NCBI GenBank assembly: GCA_965223465.1
Contig: OZ245025.1
Coordinates: forward strand, 558,001 to 622,000
DNA from: JAAELZ01 sp965223465
GTDB taxonomy: Bacteria; Pseudomonadota; Gammaproteobacteria; Arenicellales; Poriferihabitantaceae
DNA: 64,000 nucleotides
Direction: 5' to 3'
Part shown: positions 17,615 through 26,941 of the stretch, in pieces
How positions within the stretch are numbered: position 1 is the first letter of the stretch
Layout: every line of letters begins with the position of its first letter
Translations under genes and position numbers: made by a program
The notes under the pieces: model-generated
The model's input: only the letters and a program-made list of their open reading frames with translations
The model's database searches: none
Told to the model about the DNA's origin: nothing

Positions 17615-17884
17615 ATGGCACTTACTGTTGCTGATCGCGCAGCGATTATTAAAGAACACAAACGTAGTAACAACGATACTGGCTCAACCGAGGTTCAGGT
17701 CGCACTGCTTACTGCTCGTATTAGAGATTTGACCGAGCATTTTAAAACGCATATCCATGATCATCATTCACGCCAGGGATTATTGCGCCTGGTCAATCAG
17801 CGCCGAAAATTACTTGATTATCTCAAGAAAACAGACATCGCTCGTTATCGTGATCTCATCGCCAAGCTGGGCTTGCGCAAATAA
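17615..17884 (+). CDS. rpsO: 30S ribosomal protein S15
   Basis: 89 residues, full length. The S15 core TGSTEVQVALLTARIRDLTEH and the C-terminal HHSRQGLLRLVNQRRKLLDYL block are unmistakable. It binds 16S rRNA early in 30S assembly. It is followed after 19 bp by pnp, the conserved order in Gammaproteobacteria. The 190-nt structured leader suggests autoregulation. Confidence 0.98.
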   Translation: MALTVADRAAIIKEHKRSNNDTGSTEVQVALLTARIRDLTEHFKTHIHDHHSRQGLLRLVNQRRKLLDYLKKTDIARYRDLIAKLGLRK

Positions 17885-17903
17885 CCTAATTAGGAACAAA
17901 TTC

Positions 17904-20012
17904 GTGAAAGAAATTAAAAAAAGCTTTCAGTATGGCGAGCATACTGTCACCTTAAAGTCTGGAAAAATAGCGCGTCAAGCAGGTGGCGCTGTCATTGCCA
18001 GCATGGGCGATACAGTTGTCATGGTTACGCTGGTAGCTGATAAGGCGGAAAATGACAGAGACTTCTTCCCATTGACGGTCGACTATGAAGAACGCACCTA
18101 CGCGGCAGGAAAAATTCCCGGTAGTTTCTTCAAGCGTGAAGGGCGGCCCTCAGAAAAAGCTATATTGACCTGCCGTTTAATGGATAGACCCATTCGACCT
18201 CTTTTCCCTGAAGGTTTCTCTCAGGAAGTGCAAATCGTTTCAACCATATTATCAATAGATCCGGAGATTGATCCGGATATCGTCGCGATGATCGGTGCGG
18301 CTGCTGCAATCGAGATTTCTGGTGTTCCATTTAATGGGCCACTCGGTGCCTGTCGTGTCGGCTTTGTGGATGGTGAGTATGTGTTAAACCCGGATATAGG
18401 TGTGCTCAAGGAAGACTCAAAGCTGGATTTAGTGGTTGCCGGAACCAAGGACGCGGTACTAATGGTTGAGTCTGAAGCTGACATGCTATCAGAAGCACAG
18501 ATGCTGGGTGCGGTGATGTATGGCCATGAGCAATTACAAACAGCGATTAAGGCCGTTGAGAAGTTTGCGGCCAAATACGACAAAAAAATCGGCATCGATC
18601 GTTGGGACTGGAGCGCCCCAGAGCGTGATGAAAGTGCGTTTGAAAGCGTGGCAGCTGTATGCGAAGGCGATTTAATTCAGGCGTACAAAATTGCAGAAAA
18701 AATGGACCGCTACGACGCGATCGGTAAGGTTAAGCAGGCCATGAAAGATGAGCTAATTGGTGAAGATGCTGAAGATGGTTTTGCAGAGAAATGCAGCGAT
18801 GCGTTTAAAAAGCTGGAAAAGAAAATCGTGCGCGGCCGTATTATCGAGGGCAAGCCACGTATCGACGGACGCGATACCAAAACCGTTCGCCCAATTAAGG
18901 TCGAAACGGGTGTTTTACCTAGAACCCATGGTTCCGCATTGTTTACTCGGGGTGAAACCCAAGCAATCGTCGTCACAACGCTGGGAACTGATCGTGATGC
19001 CCAGCGTATCGACGCCTTAGAGGGTGATTACAGGCAACCATTCATGTTGCACTATAATTTTCCACCATACTGTGTTGGCGAGACGGGCCGAGTCGGTTCG
19101 CCTAAACGTCGTGAAATTGGTCATGGCCGACTTGCTTATCGTGGTATCGCCGCAGCGTTACCGGATATGGAAGAATATCCTTATTCAGTGCGTGTTGTAT
19201 CTGAGATTACCGAATCCAATGGATCCAGTTCGATGGCTTCAGTGTGTGGCACAAGTTTGTCATTGATGGACGCGGGCGTTGATATGAAAGCACCCGTCGC
19301 GGGTGTGGCCATGGGCCTGATAAAGGAAGGCGATGATTACGCAGTGCTGACCGATATTTTGGGAGACGAGGATCACCTGGGCGATATGGATTTTAAAGTC
19401 GCTGGCAGTGAGGAAGGTATTACTGCATTACAAATGGATATTAAAATTGATGGAATCACTAAGGAAATCATGGAGACAGCGCTGGAGCAAGCCAAAGCCG
19501 GGCGTCTGCATATTTTGGGCGAGATGGCCAAAGTGATTGATAAACCACGTGCTGAGATGTCCGACTTTGCACCGCGTATCGATACCATGAAAATTCACGT
19601 GGATAAAATTCGTGATGTGATTGGCAAAGGGGGGGCTACGATTCGTTCCATTTCTGAAGAGACGGGCGCTTCCATCGATATTGATGACGATGGCACCATC
19701 AAAATTGCCTCTGCAGACGGCGAAGCCAGCGCGGCGGCGCGCAAGCGTATCGAACAGATTACCGCTGATATTGAAGCCGGCATGGAATATGAAGGCAAGG
19801 TCGTGCGTTTGATGGATTTCGGCGCGTTTGTAAATATTTTGCCTGGGCGCGACGGCCTGGTACATATTTCGCAAATTTCGCATGAACGTGTGGCGAACGT
19901 GAGCGACGAGTTAGCGGAGGGTGATGTGGTTAAGGTAAAGGTATTGGAAGTAGATAAACAAGGGCGTATTCGCCTGAGTATGAAAGCCTTGCTTGAAAAC
20001 GAAAATGGCTAA
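17904..20012 (+). CDS. pnp: polyribonucleotide nucleotidyltransferase (PNPase)
   Basis: A 702-residue phosphorolytic 3'-5' exoribonuclease. It has two RNase PH domains (first beginning near KSFQYGEHTVTLKSG, second with TRGETQAIV and SNGSSSMASVCG), then a KH domain (DVIGKGGATIRSISEETGA) and an S1 domain (VRLMDFGAFVNILPGRDGLVHIS). Start is GTG at 17904 with AGGAA upstream; the open frame extends upstream into rpsO but that part is not PNPase. It degrades mRNA, partly in the degradosome. It ends normally after the S1 domain. Confidence 0.97.
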   Translation: MKEIKKSFQYGEHTVTLKSGKIARQAGGAVIASMGDTVVMVTLVADKAENDRDFFPLTVDYEERTYAAGKIPGSFFKREGRPSEKAILTCRLMDRPIRPLFPEGFSQEVQIVSTILSIDPEIDPDIVAMIGAAAAIEISGVPFNGPLGACRVGFVDGEYVLNPDIGVLKEDSKLDLVVAGTKDAVLMVESEADMLSEAQMLGAVMYGHEQLQTAIKAVEKFAAKYDKKIGIDRWDWSAPERDESAFESVAAVCEGDLIQAYKIAEKMDRYDAIGKVKQAMKDELIGEDAEDGFAEKCSDAFKKLEKKIVRGRIIEGKPRIDGRDTKTVRPIKVETGVLPRTHGSALFTRGETQAIVVTTLGTDRDAQRIDALEGDYRQPFMLHYNFPPYCVGETGRVGSPKRREIGHGRLAYRGIAAALPDMEEYPYSVRVVSEITESNGSSSMASVCGTSLSLMDAGVDMKAPVAGVAMGLIKEGDDYAVLTDILGDEDHLGDMDFKVAGSEEGITALQMDIKIDGITKEIMETALEQAKAGRLHILGEMAKVIDKPRAEMSDFAPRIDTMKIHVDKIRDVIGKGGATIRSISEETGASIDIDDDGTIKIASADGEASAAARKRIEQITADIEAGMEYEGKVVRLMDFGAFVNILPGRDGLVHISQISHERVANVSDELAEGDVVKVKVLEVDKQGRIRLSMKALLENENG

Positions 20013-20058
20013 TGATTTACTTTCTTTACACAAAATAACTTATTGAAATTATTAAATA

Positions 20059-20310
20059 ATGGTAGTAATTAGACTTTCTCGGGGTGGATCAAAGAAGCGC
20101 CCCTTCTATAATATTACAGTAGCAGACCAACGGCGTGCTGCACAAAGTAAGTTTATTGAGCGAATTGGTTTTTATAACCCGCAAGCGCGCGGGGGTGAAG
20201 AGAAGCTGCGGTTTGATTTAGAGCGAGCCAAGCACTGGATTGGTCAAGGCGCACAACCCAGTGACAGAGTTAAGCATTTAATGAAGCAGGCTGAATCAGT
20301 CACCGCATAA
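20059..20310 (+). CDS. rpsP: 30S ribosomal protein S16
   Basis: 83 residues, family length, with the signature start MVVIRLSRGGSKKRPFYNI and the GFYNP motif. It stabilises 16S rRNA during 30S assembly. It is the first gene of the conserved rpsP-rimM-trmD-rplS operon. A small imperfect hairpin (323-343 of the 20 kb block) lies between it and rimM and may lower downstream expression. Confidence 0.98.
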   Translation: MVVIRLSRGGSKKRPFYNITVADQRRAAQSKFIERIGFYNPQARGGEEKLRFDLERAKHWIGQGAQPSDRVKHLMKQAESVTA

Positions 20311-20368
20311 TGTTTAAACTCGTACCATGGCTTGTGCCTGGTATGATGGTGCTGCCCAGACACAATAA

Positions 20369-20875
20369 ATGACGGATAAGCCGGTCATACTGGGGAAAAT
20401 AGCTGGTGTACACGGGATACAAGGTTGGCTGAAGGTTTTTTCCTATACGCGGCCTCTTGCGAACATATTTCAGTATGAAAACTGGAAGTTGATACGTGAA
20501 TCAAAGACAGAAATGTTGGTTCAGGTAACCGCGAATAAACACCAGGGTAAGAAATTATTGGTAAAACTCGGTGAAGTACATGACCGAGATGCCGCAAAAC
20601 AGCTGGTAGGGCTTGAAATTGGTATTGATCCGCAAGCATTACCTACCCTGGAGAATGAATATTATTGGCGAGATTTAATTGGTTTAACCGTTAATGATAC
20701 CCAAGGCGTTACGCTCGGCAAAGTTTATGATTTGATGGAAACCGGTGCAAATGACGTATTGTTGCTAAAAAACAGCAAGGGCACTTCATTGGCGATTCCC
20801 TGGATTCCCGATGTGGTGCTTGAGGTGAATATAGAGGAATCGATTATTATTGCTGATTGGGAACCGTTGATATGA
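20369..20875 (+). CDS. rimM: 16S rRNA processing protein RimM
   Basis: 168 residues. The N-terminal RimM domain begins with ILGKIAGVHGIQGWLKVFS, and the C-terminal PRC-barrel contains YYWRDLIGLTV, GANDVLLL and IPWIPDVV. It helps mature the 3' head domain of the 30S subunit with S19. Its stop overlaps the trmD start as ATGA, so translation is probably coupled. Confidence 0.97.
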   Translation: MTDKPVILGKIAGVHGIQGWLKVFSYTRPLANIFQYENWKLIRESKTEMLVQVTANKHQGKKLLVKLGEVHDRDAAKQLVGLEIGIDPQALPTLENEYYWRDLIGLTVNDTQGVTLGKVYDLMETGANDVLLLKNSKGTSLAIPWIPDVVLEVNIEESIIIADWEPLI

Positions 20876-21585
20876 CCGATACTCAGAGTGCACTCAGAGT
20901 AAATGTCATTTCAATTTTTCCAGAAATGTTTGCCGCGCTTAAGCTGGGCATGTCTGGGCGAGCGCTCGAGCAGCAGGCCATGCAACTGGTTTTAACAAAT
21001 CCACGAGATTTTGCAAAAAACCGGTATCGCACCGTCGACGACCGCCCGTATGGAGGTGGTCCAGGTATGGTGATGATGGCAGAGCCTTTAGCGGCTGCAA
21101 TCGACGCGGCGGTAAACCAAAGCCCAAATGGGCCGGTGATATATTTAAGCCCGAAAGGGCGACGCATGCAGCAGGTAGATATAGAAGCATTCGCTAAAAA
21201 GCCGGCATTGACCTTAATTGCTGGGCGATATGAAGGTATTGACGAGCGCGTGATCGAAACGCGCGTTGATGAGGAAATATCGATTGGTGATTACGTGTTG
21301 GCTGGTGGTGAATTCGCAGCCATGGTGATGATCGAAGCAATCGCTCGCTTATTACCAGGCGTGCTGGGTAACGACGAGTCTGCTATATTTGAATCGTTTA
21401 GCAGTGGCTTGTTAGATTATCCACACTATACCCGACCTGAAGTGTTCGAGGGGTTGTCGGTACCGAAAGTATTATTAAGTGGTAACCATAAAAAGATAGC
21501 GAGTTGGCGTGCTGAGAAAGCGCTTGAAGTGACGAGAGAAAGCCGACCTGATTTGCTCGAGGCAAATCCGGACGAATTGAAATGA
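20872..21585 (+). CDS. trmD: tRNA (guanine-N1-)-methyltransferase
   Basis: 237 residues. It makes m1G37 in tRNAs reading CNN codons and prevents +1 frameshifts. The start is the ATG at 20872, overlapping the rimM stop; the open frame extends 15 bases further up but that GTG lies inside rimM. The N-terminus NVISIFPEMF, the deep-knot SAM site (GRYEGIDERVIE, ISIGDYVLAGGE) and RPYGGGPGMVM are all present. Confidence 0.97.
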   Translation: MTDTQSALRVNVISIFPEMFAALKLGMSGRALEQQAMQLVLTNPRDFAKNRYRTVDDRPYGGGPGMVMMAEPLAAAIDAAVNQSPNGPVIYLSPKGRRMQQVDIEAFAKKPALTLIAGRYEGIDERVIETRVDEEISIGDYVLAGGEFAAMVMIEAIARLLPGVLGNDESAIFESFSSGLLDYPHYTRPEVFEGLSVPKVLLSGNHKKIASWRAEKALEVTRESRPDLLEANPDELK

Positions 21586-21612
21586 ATTATTGAAAACCGT
21601 GGAGACACGAAA

Positions 21613-21957
21613 ATGACGACGATTATTGATGAAATTAACCAGCAACAGCTAAAAACTGACTTACCCGAGTTTGGGCCGGGCGACACCGTGAAGGTAAATG
21701 TACTGATTCGTGAAGGAGAGCGGTCTCGAATCCAGGCATTTGAGGGTGTGGTGATTGCGAAAAAGAACCGGGGCATAAATTCTTCTTTTACCGTGCGTAA
21801 AATGTCTTCAGGTGAAGGGGTCGAACGCGTGTTTCAAACCCACAGCCCATTGGTACGAGAAATTGAAGTAAAACGTCGCGGGAAAGTGCGTCGCGCCAAG
21901 CTGTATTATTTACGCGAACGCACTGGACGATCTGCTCGTATCAAAGAAAAGCTATAG
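21613..21957 (+). CDS. rplS: 50S ribosomal protein L19
   Basis: 114 residues, family length, with signatures FGPGDTVKVNVLIREG, RIQAFEGVVIAKKNRG and the C-terminal RAKLYYLRERTGRSARIKEK. It sits at the interface of the 30S and 50S subunits. It is the last gene of the operon and is followed at once by a large inverted repeat. Confidence 0.98.
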   Translation: MTTIIDEINQQQLKTDLPEFGPGDTVKVNVLIREGERSRIQAFEGVVIAKKNRGINSSFTVRKMSSGEGVERVFQTHSPLVREIEVKRRGKVRRAKLYYLRERTGRSARIKEKL

Positions 21958-21960
21958 GTT

Positions 21961-22011
21961 TTAAGCGCGAATCCTGATTGCATAGTTTGTTTGATTCAGG
22001 AATCGCGCTAA
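21961..22011 (+). terminator. inverted repeat after rplS, probable terminator or attenuator
   Basis: Arms at 21961-21979 and 21993-22011 pair with a few mismatches (GCGCGA and TCCTGA blocks match exactly), with a 13-base loop. No T-run follows on the plus strand, so it may be a factor-dependent end or a barrier before the next gene rather than a classical terminator. Confidence 0.45.
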
Positions 22012-22030
22012 ACGCTGGTATGTCTCAGTC

Positions 22031-23860
22031 ATGTTGCCTGTGACGCCATTTCTTGCCTCTTGTGTCCTGTCAATTGGGTTAAGTGTTGCGGCTGCTCCCG
22101 CAGTCGCCGCTGCGAATAACGATAGCGGGCCGGCGCCAAGCACACACAAGCAAGGTATACCCGAAAAAGAAGCGAAAAACCTTGCTGTCGCAGCAGAGTT
22201 GCTCCGAGCTGGGGCCCTGCGCATGGCGCTACAACACCTACAAGCGAACCCACCAAGGGTACCTATGCTCAATGTTTGGCAAGCATGGGCTGAACAAAAA
22301 TGGAGCATATTGATATTGCTCAAAGACTGGGAAACTCTCAAACAAGATGCCAAAGGGCTACCGGCTAGTTTTGGTGGTGCGCGCCACTTCGCCATCGCAT
22401 ATCAAGCGCGTGCGATGATTGCATTGGGCGAATATGATCAAGCCAGGCGATTGTTGCAACCCGCACTACAGACAAAAAATATCCCTTTACGGTTACAAAA
22501 AGATATCCGTACCCAACTCATCGCTTTATATCAGGCCCAGGGAGATTATACGAACGCTAAAATCGAAGCGATACGCTTTCATGACGATTATGCGCCACAA
22601 GATACTGCCTGGTTTGTACGCCGCGCGGTAATCGAATACCTGGCAGGAGATGCATCTGGTGCTGCCCAGCTGTTGGCCGCCAACGCGTCGATCGAAGCGA
22701 AATTATTGCTCGCGCTTTTTCGGAAAGAGGCAGGCGAAATTGATCAAGCCCAAGCGCTGGACCAAATAAATAAACAGTTGCAACGCAAGCAAATCACCCG
22801 GGCTGAGCGCAAGCTCGCCCATGCGATGATTGTTAAAATCAATGCCTCCCCTGAGCCCAGCAGTCTGATCGCTAAAATACGAGCATTGGAACAATACCTG
22901 GTTATCGACACGGATGATCGCCAGCCGCAGGTGCTTGCTTTTACAGAGCAGGAATTAAGAGACGCTTATTTGGCATTAGCAGAGTTGTTAATCAATCGCA
23001 CGCTACAGGATCCGACCCGCTCAAGCCTGAAATTTGCTTTGGCGCAAAAACTGCAAGCTCAGGATACCCTACAGGCGCGTGCCTTATACGCCGATGTCAT
23101 GCTGGCTGACGAGGATGATATGTTAAGCGCAGCGGCGAGCAATCAATTTGTAAGCAGCTTGATGGAAGAAGATCAATTTGCACTATTGACGACACTATTT
23201 GGTGAAGACAAGCTTTTTGGAGGTTTTCAGCATATTGATAGTACCATTAGTGCGCAGATATTAAATCAGGCCTTAGACCGAGGCGAAGCAGATGTCATTT
23301 CGTTAATTGCACCTTATTTAGGGGCTGCTCCGGAAGGCGTTGATCCGCGTGATTGGATATTGCAAAAAGCACGGATTGACATATTTGCCGGGCGGTTTGA
23401 ACAAGGCAAAGATAAAATTGTGAAATGGTTGGGCCAGGGTAAGATTTTGAGCGGAGAAGAGGTTGATCGCGTTTTGCAGCCAGTTTTTGATCTTCAGGCG
23501 GTACAACAAGATGACTTTAGCCTGGCCTTGTTCGATCTAATCGCTAAACAAACCCATTCCAAACGCCATCGACGAGAGATTTTATTTTGGAAGGCGCAAT
23601 CTTTTGGCGCCAAAGGTGAGCGTATCAAGGCTGCTAAATACTATTTGCGTTCAGCCATGGTGGAGGCCAATGGCTTCGATCAATGGGGTCATTCTGCCCG
23701 GTATCATGCTGCTTCTACCTTGATGGAGGCAGGTGAATACGCTGATGCTAGACAGCTTTTCGAAGGCTTGTTGGTGGCGACCACTGATGCGACGCGTCGG
23801 GGCACCATCAAACAAGCGCTGCAGCGTTTGTGGTTATTGGAGAATCAAATTAGTCAATAG
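22031..23860 (+). CDS. secreted helical-repeat (TPR-like) protein of unknown function
   Basis: 609 residues. Residues 1-27 are a signal peptide rich in alanine, and the rest is almost entirely helical with repeated pairs of short helices (for example ALGEYDQARRLLQPAL, LEAGEYADARQLFEGL-like units), as in tetratricopeptide scaffolds. A periplasmic location is likely. There are no catalytic motifs. It lies between rplS and xerD, 20 bp past the rplS hairpin. A comparable uncharacterised exported repeat protein is often found near housekeeping genes in marine gammaproteobacteria, but I cannot assign a role. Confidence 0.7.
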   Translation: MLPVTPFLASCVLSIGLSVAAAPAVAAANNDSGPAPSTHKQGIPEKEAKNLAVAAELLRAGALRMALQHLQANPPRVPMLNVWQAWAEQKWSILILLKDWETLKQDAKGLPASFGGARHFAIAYQARAMIALGEYDQARRLLQPALQTKNIPLRLQKDIRTQLIALYQAQGDYTNAKIEAIRFHDDYAPQDTAWFVRRAVIEYLAGDASGAAQLLAANASIEAKLLLALFRKEAGEIDQAQALDQINKQLQRKQITRAERKLAHAMIVKINASPEPSSLIAKIRALEQYLVIDTDDRQPQVLAFTEQELRDAYLALAELLINRTLQDPTRSSLKFALAQKLQAQDTLQARALYADVMLADEDDMLSAAASNQFVSSLMEEDQFALLTTLFGEDKLFGGFQHIDSTISAQILNQALDRGEADVISLIAPYLGAAPEGVDPRDWILQKARIDIFAGRFEQGKDKIVKWLGQGKILSGEEVDRVLQPVFDLQAVQQDDFSLALFDLIAKQTHSKRHRREILFWKAQSFGAKGERIKAAKYYLRSAMVEANGFDQWGHSARYHAASTLMEAGEYADARQLFEGLLVATTDATRRGTIKQALQRLWLLENQISQ

Positions 23861-23965
23861 TTATCAGCGCGCTTGGGTATCATTGGCGGGATGTATATTT
23901 ACTGGTAATGAAAAATTAGTTCGCACAAGCTCAACGAAGCAGATCAAAGCCTGATAGATCGATTT

Positions 23966-24823
23966 TTGGATGCTTTATGGTTGGAGTCAGGCCTGAGTAA
24001 GCACTCATTGGCTGCTTATCGAACTGATATGCGGGCGGTAGCGATCTTTCAGCAAGCATCTAAGCGCTCTTTGAAAATGGCTAATGAGGCTGATCTGTTG
24101 GGTTATTTGGCGCATCGGAGTACGCATACTTCAGCGCGCACCAGTGCGCGCAGTATCTCAACCATCAGGCGATTTTACCGTTGGATGCTTCGTGAAGGGT
24201 TGATCCAAATTGATCCGAGTGCCAAGCTGCGATCCCCCCAACTGAGTAAAACCCTGCCAAAATCGCTTAGTGAAAGTGAAATTGATGCCTTGCTTGATGC
24301 GCCAGATACAACAACCGCCTATGGGCTGCGGGACAAGGCTATGCTGGAGCTAATGTATGCTTCTGGGCTACGCGTGAGCGAATTAATCGGCCTAGAATTG
24401 GGGCAAATCGATTTGCGGGTGGGCGTGATTAAGGTGCTCGGTAAAGGTAACAAGGAGCGCCTGGTACCGGTTGGGGAGCAGGCGGTAGAGTATTTGCAAA
24501 AATATATCAAATCTGCTCGGCATGAACTGGCTTGCCAACAGAAAAGCTCGAGTCTGTTCCTGAGCAAACACGGTACGGCCATGAGTCGGCAGGCGTTTTG
24601 GCAAATAATTAAGCGCTATAAGGCGCTCACCGGAATTAAAACTGCGGTTTCTCCACACACTTTGCGGCACGCTTTTGCCACCCATCTGCTCAATCACGGC
24701 GCTGATTTGCGTACCTTACAGATGTTGTTGGGACACGCAGATTTATCGACCACGCAAATCTACACCCACGTAGCGACCGCCAGATTGCAAGAACTGCACC
24801 AAAAACATCATCCGAGAGGGTAA
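23966..24823 (+). CDS. xerD: site-specific tyrosine recombinase XerD (start uncertain)
   Basis: XerD resolves chromosome dimers at dif with XerC. The catalytic set is complete: TGLR-type R in SGLRVSEL, K in GKGNKERLVP, HTLRH, LLGHADLSTTQ and nucleophile Y in IYTHV. The C-terminus LHQKHHPRG is family-typical. The first usable codon in this frame is TTG at 23966, which would drop about 11 N-terminal residues relative to E. coli. The homologous frame continues upstream (LIDRFLDALWLE) to a stop at 23909 without ATG, GTG or TTG. One A fewer in the A5 run at 23911-23915 would join it to the ATG at 23908. Confidence 0.9.
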   Translation: MDALWLESGLSKHSLAAYRTDMRAVAIFQQASKRSLKMANEADLLGYLAHRSTHTSARTSARSISTIRRFYRWMLREGLIQIDPSAKLRSPQLSKTLPKSLSESEIDALLDAPDTTTAYGLRDKAMLELMYASGLRVSELIGLELGQIDLRVGVIKVLGKGNKERLVPVGEQAVEYLQKYIKSARHELACQQKSSSLFLSKHGTAMSRQAFWQIIKRYKALTGIKTAVSPHTLRHAFATHLLNHGADLRTLQMLLGHADLSTTQIYTHVATARLQELHQKHHPRG

Positions 24824-24829
24824 ACCGGA

Positions 24830-26725
24830 ATGAAAGATAAACTAGAATCTTCATTCAAGTATTATCTTATTATGCTATTTTTAAACAGTTTTGTAGACTT
24901 AGGGCATAAAATCACGATTCAAAATACGGTATTCAAAGTTTACGATGGGCAAATTCAAATCATCCTGATTGCGATTGTAAATAGCTTGATACTACTGCCC
25001 TTTATTCTATTGTTTACACCGGCGGCTTATTTTTCCAACCGCTTTTCTCTAATTAAAGTGATGCGCTTTAGCGCTTGGATTGCCGTGACATGTGGGTTGT
25101 TAATTACCTATTTCTACTATCGGGGTTACTATCACCAAGCATTTATTATGACGCTGGTACTGGCGATGCAAAGTGCGATCTATTCCCCAGCTAAGTATGG
25201 TTATATCAAACAACTTATGGGAGAGGCGAAATTGGTGATGGCCAACGCTCGTGTTCAAGTTGCCACAATTATTGCCATATTATCCGGTACCCTGGTGTTT
25301 TCTGTGCTCTTTGAAATTCTACTGAAACAACACGGATTAGATCCATCAAATTACTCGGAATCTGCGATTATTCAAGCCATTGCGCCACTGGGATGGTTGT
25401 TAGTTATGAGTACGAGTCTGGAATTGGTCATGGCTTATCGATTACCTAATTTGCAATCGATTAATGACCGGCATATTAAATTTGATTGGACCAGCTATCT
25501 ATCTGGGAAAACCTTAAAAAATCAGCTGGCGGCGATCACCCATAACCGGGCCATTCTGTACTCCATTTGTGGCTTGAGTGTGTTTTGGGGCTTGTCGCAA
25601 ATGGTGCTTGCAGCCTTTCCAGCGTACGCCAAGCAATATTTATTTGAAACCAATACGGCCGTTATTCAGGCCATGCTGGCCTGCTCTGGGGTAGGTATTT
25701 TTCTCGGAGCGTTATTGGTTGGGCGGGTAGCGAGGCGCACCTTGGACAAGCCCTTGGCTGAAAAGCAGCTACGATTACAGATGATTCCTTTTGGGGCCGT
25801 CGGTTTGGCCATTTGTCTCGTGTTAGTACCCTTTATTCAGCTAAAGACGGGCTTAGCTTTATGTTTTTTTGGGGTGGGTCTATTTGGCGCGTTTTTTATC
25901 GTACCGCTAAATGCAATTATTCAGTCATTAGCGCCTGCGGAAAAAGTGGGCACCGTGCTGGCAGGAAACAATTGGTTACAAAATATCAGCATGCTCGGCT
26001 TTCTTGGTTTAACCATTACTAGTGCGGTGGGTGGGTTTAATGCGGTTTGGTTGTTTTATTTGATCGCATCTATCGCCTTACTTGGAGCGCTAAACTATCT
26101 TCGCTATGGTTTACGTGATTTTCTGCAGTTTGTGATAGGGGGCTTAATTCGGTTGCGTTATAAGATTAAGGTTGATCACAGCGACGAATTTCCTGCGAGT
26201 AATGGTGTGTTACTACTGGGAAATCATGTGAGCTGGATTGATTGGGCATTGATTCAGTTGGCGATTCCAAGACCCATTCGGTTTGTGATTGAACGCTCGT
26301 ATTTTGAACGCTGGCCATTAAAACCGATATTGAGCCATATCAACACGATTGCGATTTCGCCTAAAAGAAGCAAAGATGCGATCAAACAGATTAAGCAGGC
26401 GCTGAATCAAGGAGATGTGGTATGTTTGTTCCCGGAAGGACATATCAGCCACGATGGAGAATTAGGCGAGTTTAAATCCGGCTATTTTCTAGCGATTAAA
26501 GATACCAACGCAAAGATCATGCCGTTTTATCTACATGGGATGCACGGCAGCCGATTATCACGTACTGATTATCCAGCAAGCACACTTAAGGATATTTTTA
26601 CCCGTAAACGTGATATTAAGGTGATGCTCGGCGTTTTGCATCGGCATATCGACGCGACGTCCCTCAGAGAAGAAGTTGTCCAATTACGCGCTACAGCGCG
26701 TAAAACAAGGATGGTGCGGGGGTGA
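24830..26725 (+). CDS. MFS (LplT-like) transporter fused to a PlsC-type acyltransferase
   Basis: 631 residues. About 1-430 form a twelve-segment major facilitator domain resembling the lysophospholipid flippase LplT. About 435-631 is a glycerolipid acyltransferase with the HxxxxD box in NHVSWIDW and the FPEGHIS block. It probably flips lysophospholipids inward and reacylates them, or makes phosphatidic acid. In many bacteria the three-part Aas protein also carries an acyl-ACP synthetase; this one ends after the acyltransferase and no synthetase follows. It starts 6 bp after xerD, so the two are probably cotranscribed. Confidence 0.88.
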   Translation: MKDKLESSFKYYLIMLFLNSFVDLGHKITIQNTVFKVYDGQIQIILIAIVNSLILLPFILLFTPAAYFSNRFSLIKVMRFSAWIAVTCGLLITYFYYRGYYHQAFIMTLVLAMQSAIYSPAKYGYIKQLMGEAKLVMANARVQVATIIAILSGTLVFSVLFEILLKQHGLDPSNYSESAIIQAIAPLGWLLVMSTSLELVMAYRLPNLQSINDRHIKFDWTSYLSGKTLKNQLAAITHNRAILYSICGLSVFWGLSQMVLAAFPAYAKQYLFETNTAVIQAMLACSGVGIFLGALLVGRVARRTLDKPLAEKQLRLQMIPFGAVGLAICLVLVPFIQLKTGLALCFFGVGLFGAFFIVPLNAIIQSLAPAEKVGTVLAGNNWLQNISMLGFLGLTITSAVGGFNAVWLFYLIASIALLGALNYLRYGLRDFLQFVIGGLIRLRYKIKVDHSDEFPASNGVLLLGNHVSWIDWALIQLAIPRPIRFVIERSYFERWPLKPILSHINTIAISPKRSKDAIKQIKQALNQGDVVCLFPEGHISHDGELGEFKSGYFLAIKDTNAKIMPFYLHGMHGSRLSRTDYPASTLKDIFTRKRDIKVMLGVLHRHIDATSLREEVVQLRATARKTRMVRG

Positions 26726-26803
26726 ATCGTATGCTTATGCAGGGCGCAGATCACTGGCTATACTCATGCATAATATTAATTTGAAAATAAATGGATAAAC
26801 GGC

Positions 26804-26830
26804 TTGCATTTACCGCTTATCTATTATACA
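26804..26830 (+). promoter_or_regulatory. promoter candidate for sRNA-like element A
   Basis: TTGCAT (26804-26809) and TATACA (26825-26830) are 15 bp apart, shorter than ideal. The segment upstream (GATAAACGGCTTG at 26794-26806) is identical to that of element B, which supports a shared promoter module. Confidence 0.35.
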
Positions 26831-26835
26831 TTACG

Positions 26836-26941
26836 TTTGTCTTAATTGATCTCCTCCTGGTTTTTAGGAGGAAGGTGGACTGAAGCGGCTCTTCTTGAAG
26901 TAGATTGGATGTCTTTTCGGTTAGATCGCTAGGAAGTTTTT
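26836..26941 (+). ncRNA. sRNA-like element A, paralogue of element B
   Basis: About 106 nt in an otherwise gene-free stretch (26726-27092). It has a perfect 7-bp hairpin TCCTCCT (26852-26858) / AGGAGGA (26866-26872), a second small hairpin AGAT (26902-26905) / GTCT (26911-26914) with TGGAT in the loop, and a T5 run at 26937-26941 after a weak stem. Element B, 1 kb on, has the same parts in the same order and the same 13 bases ahead of its promoter. The CCUCCU strand resembles the 16S anti-Shine-Dalgarno sequence. No open frame fits. Function unknown. Confidence 0.45.

Noticed and set aside
17757..17903. Upstream extension of pnp into rpsO
   Set aside because: The extra residues are not PNPase-like, and GTG 17904 has a ribosome site and the family N-terminus.
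19428..19883. 151-codon minus-strand open frame inside pnp
   Set aside because: Antisense to a well-recognised KH/S1 region; no independent support.
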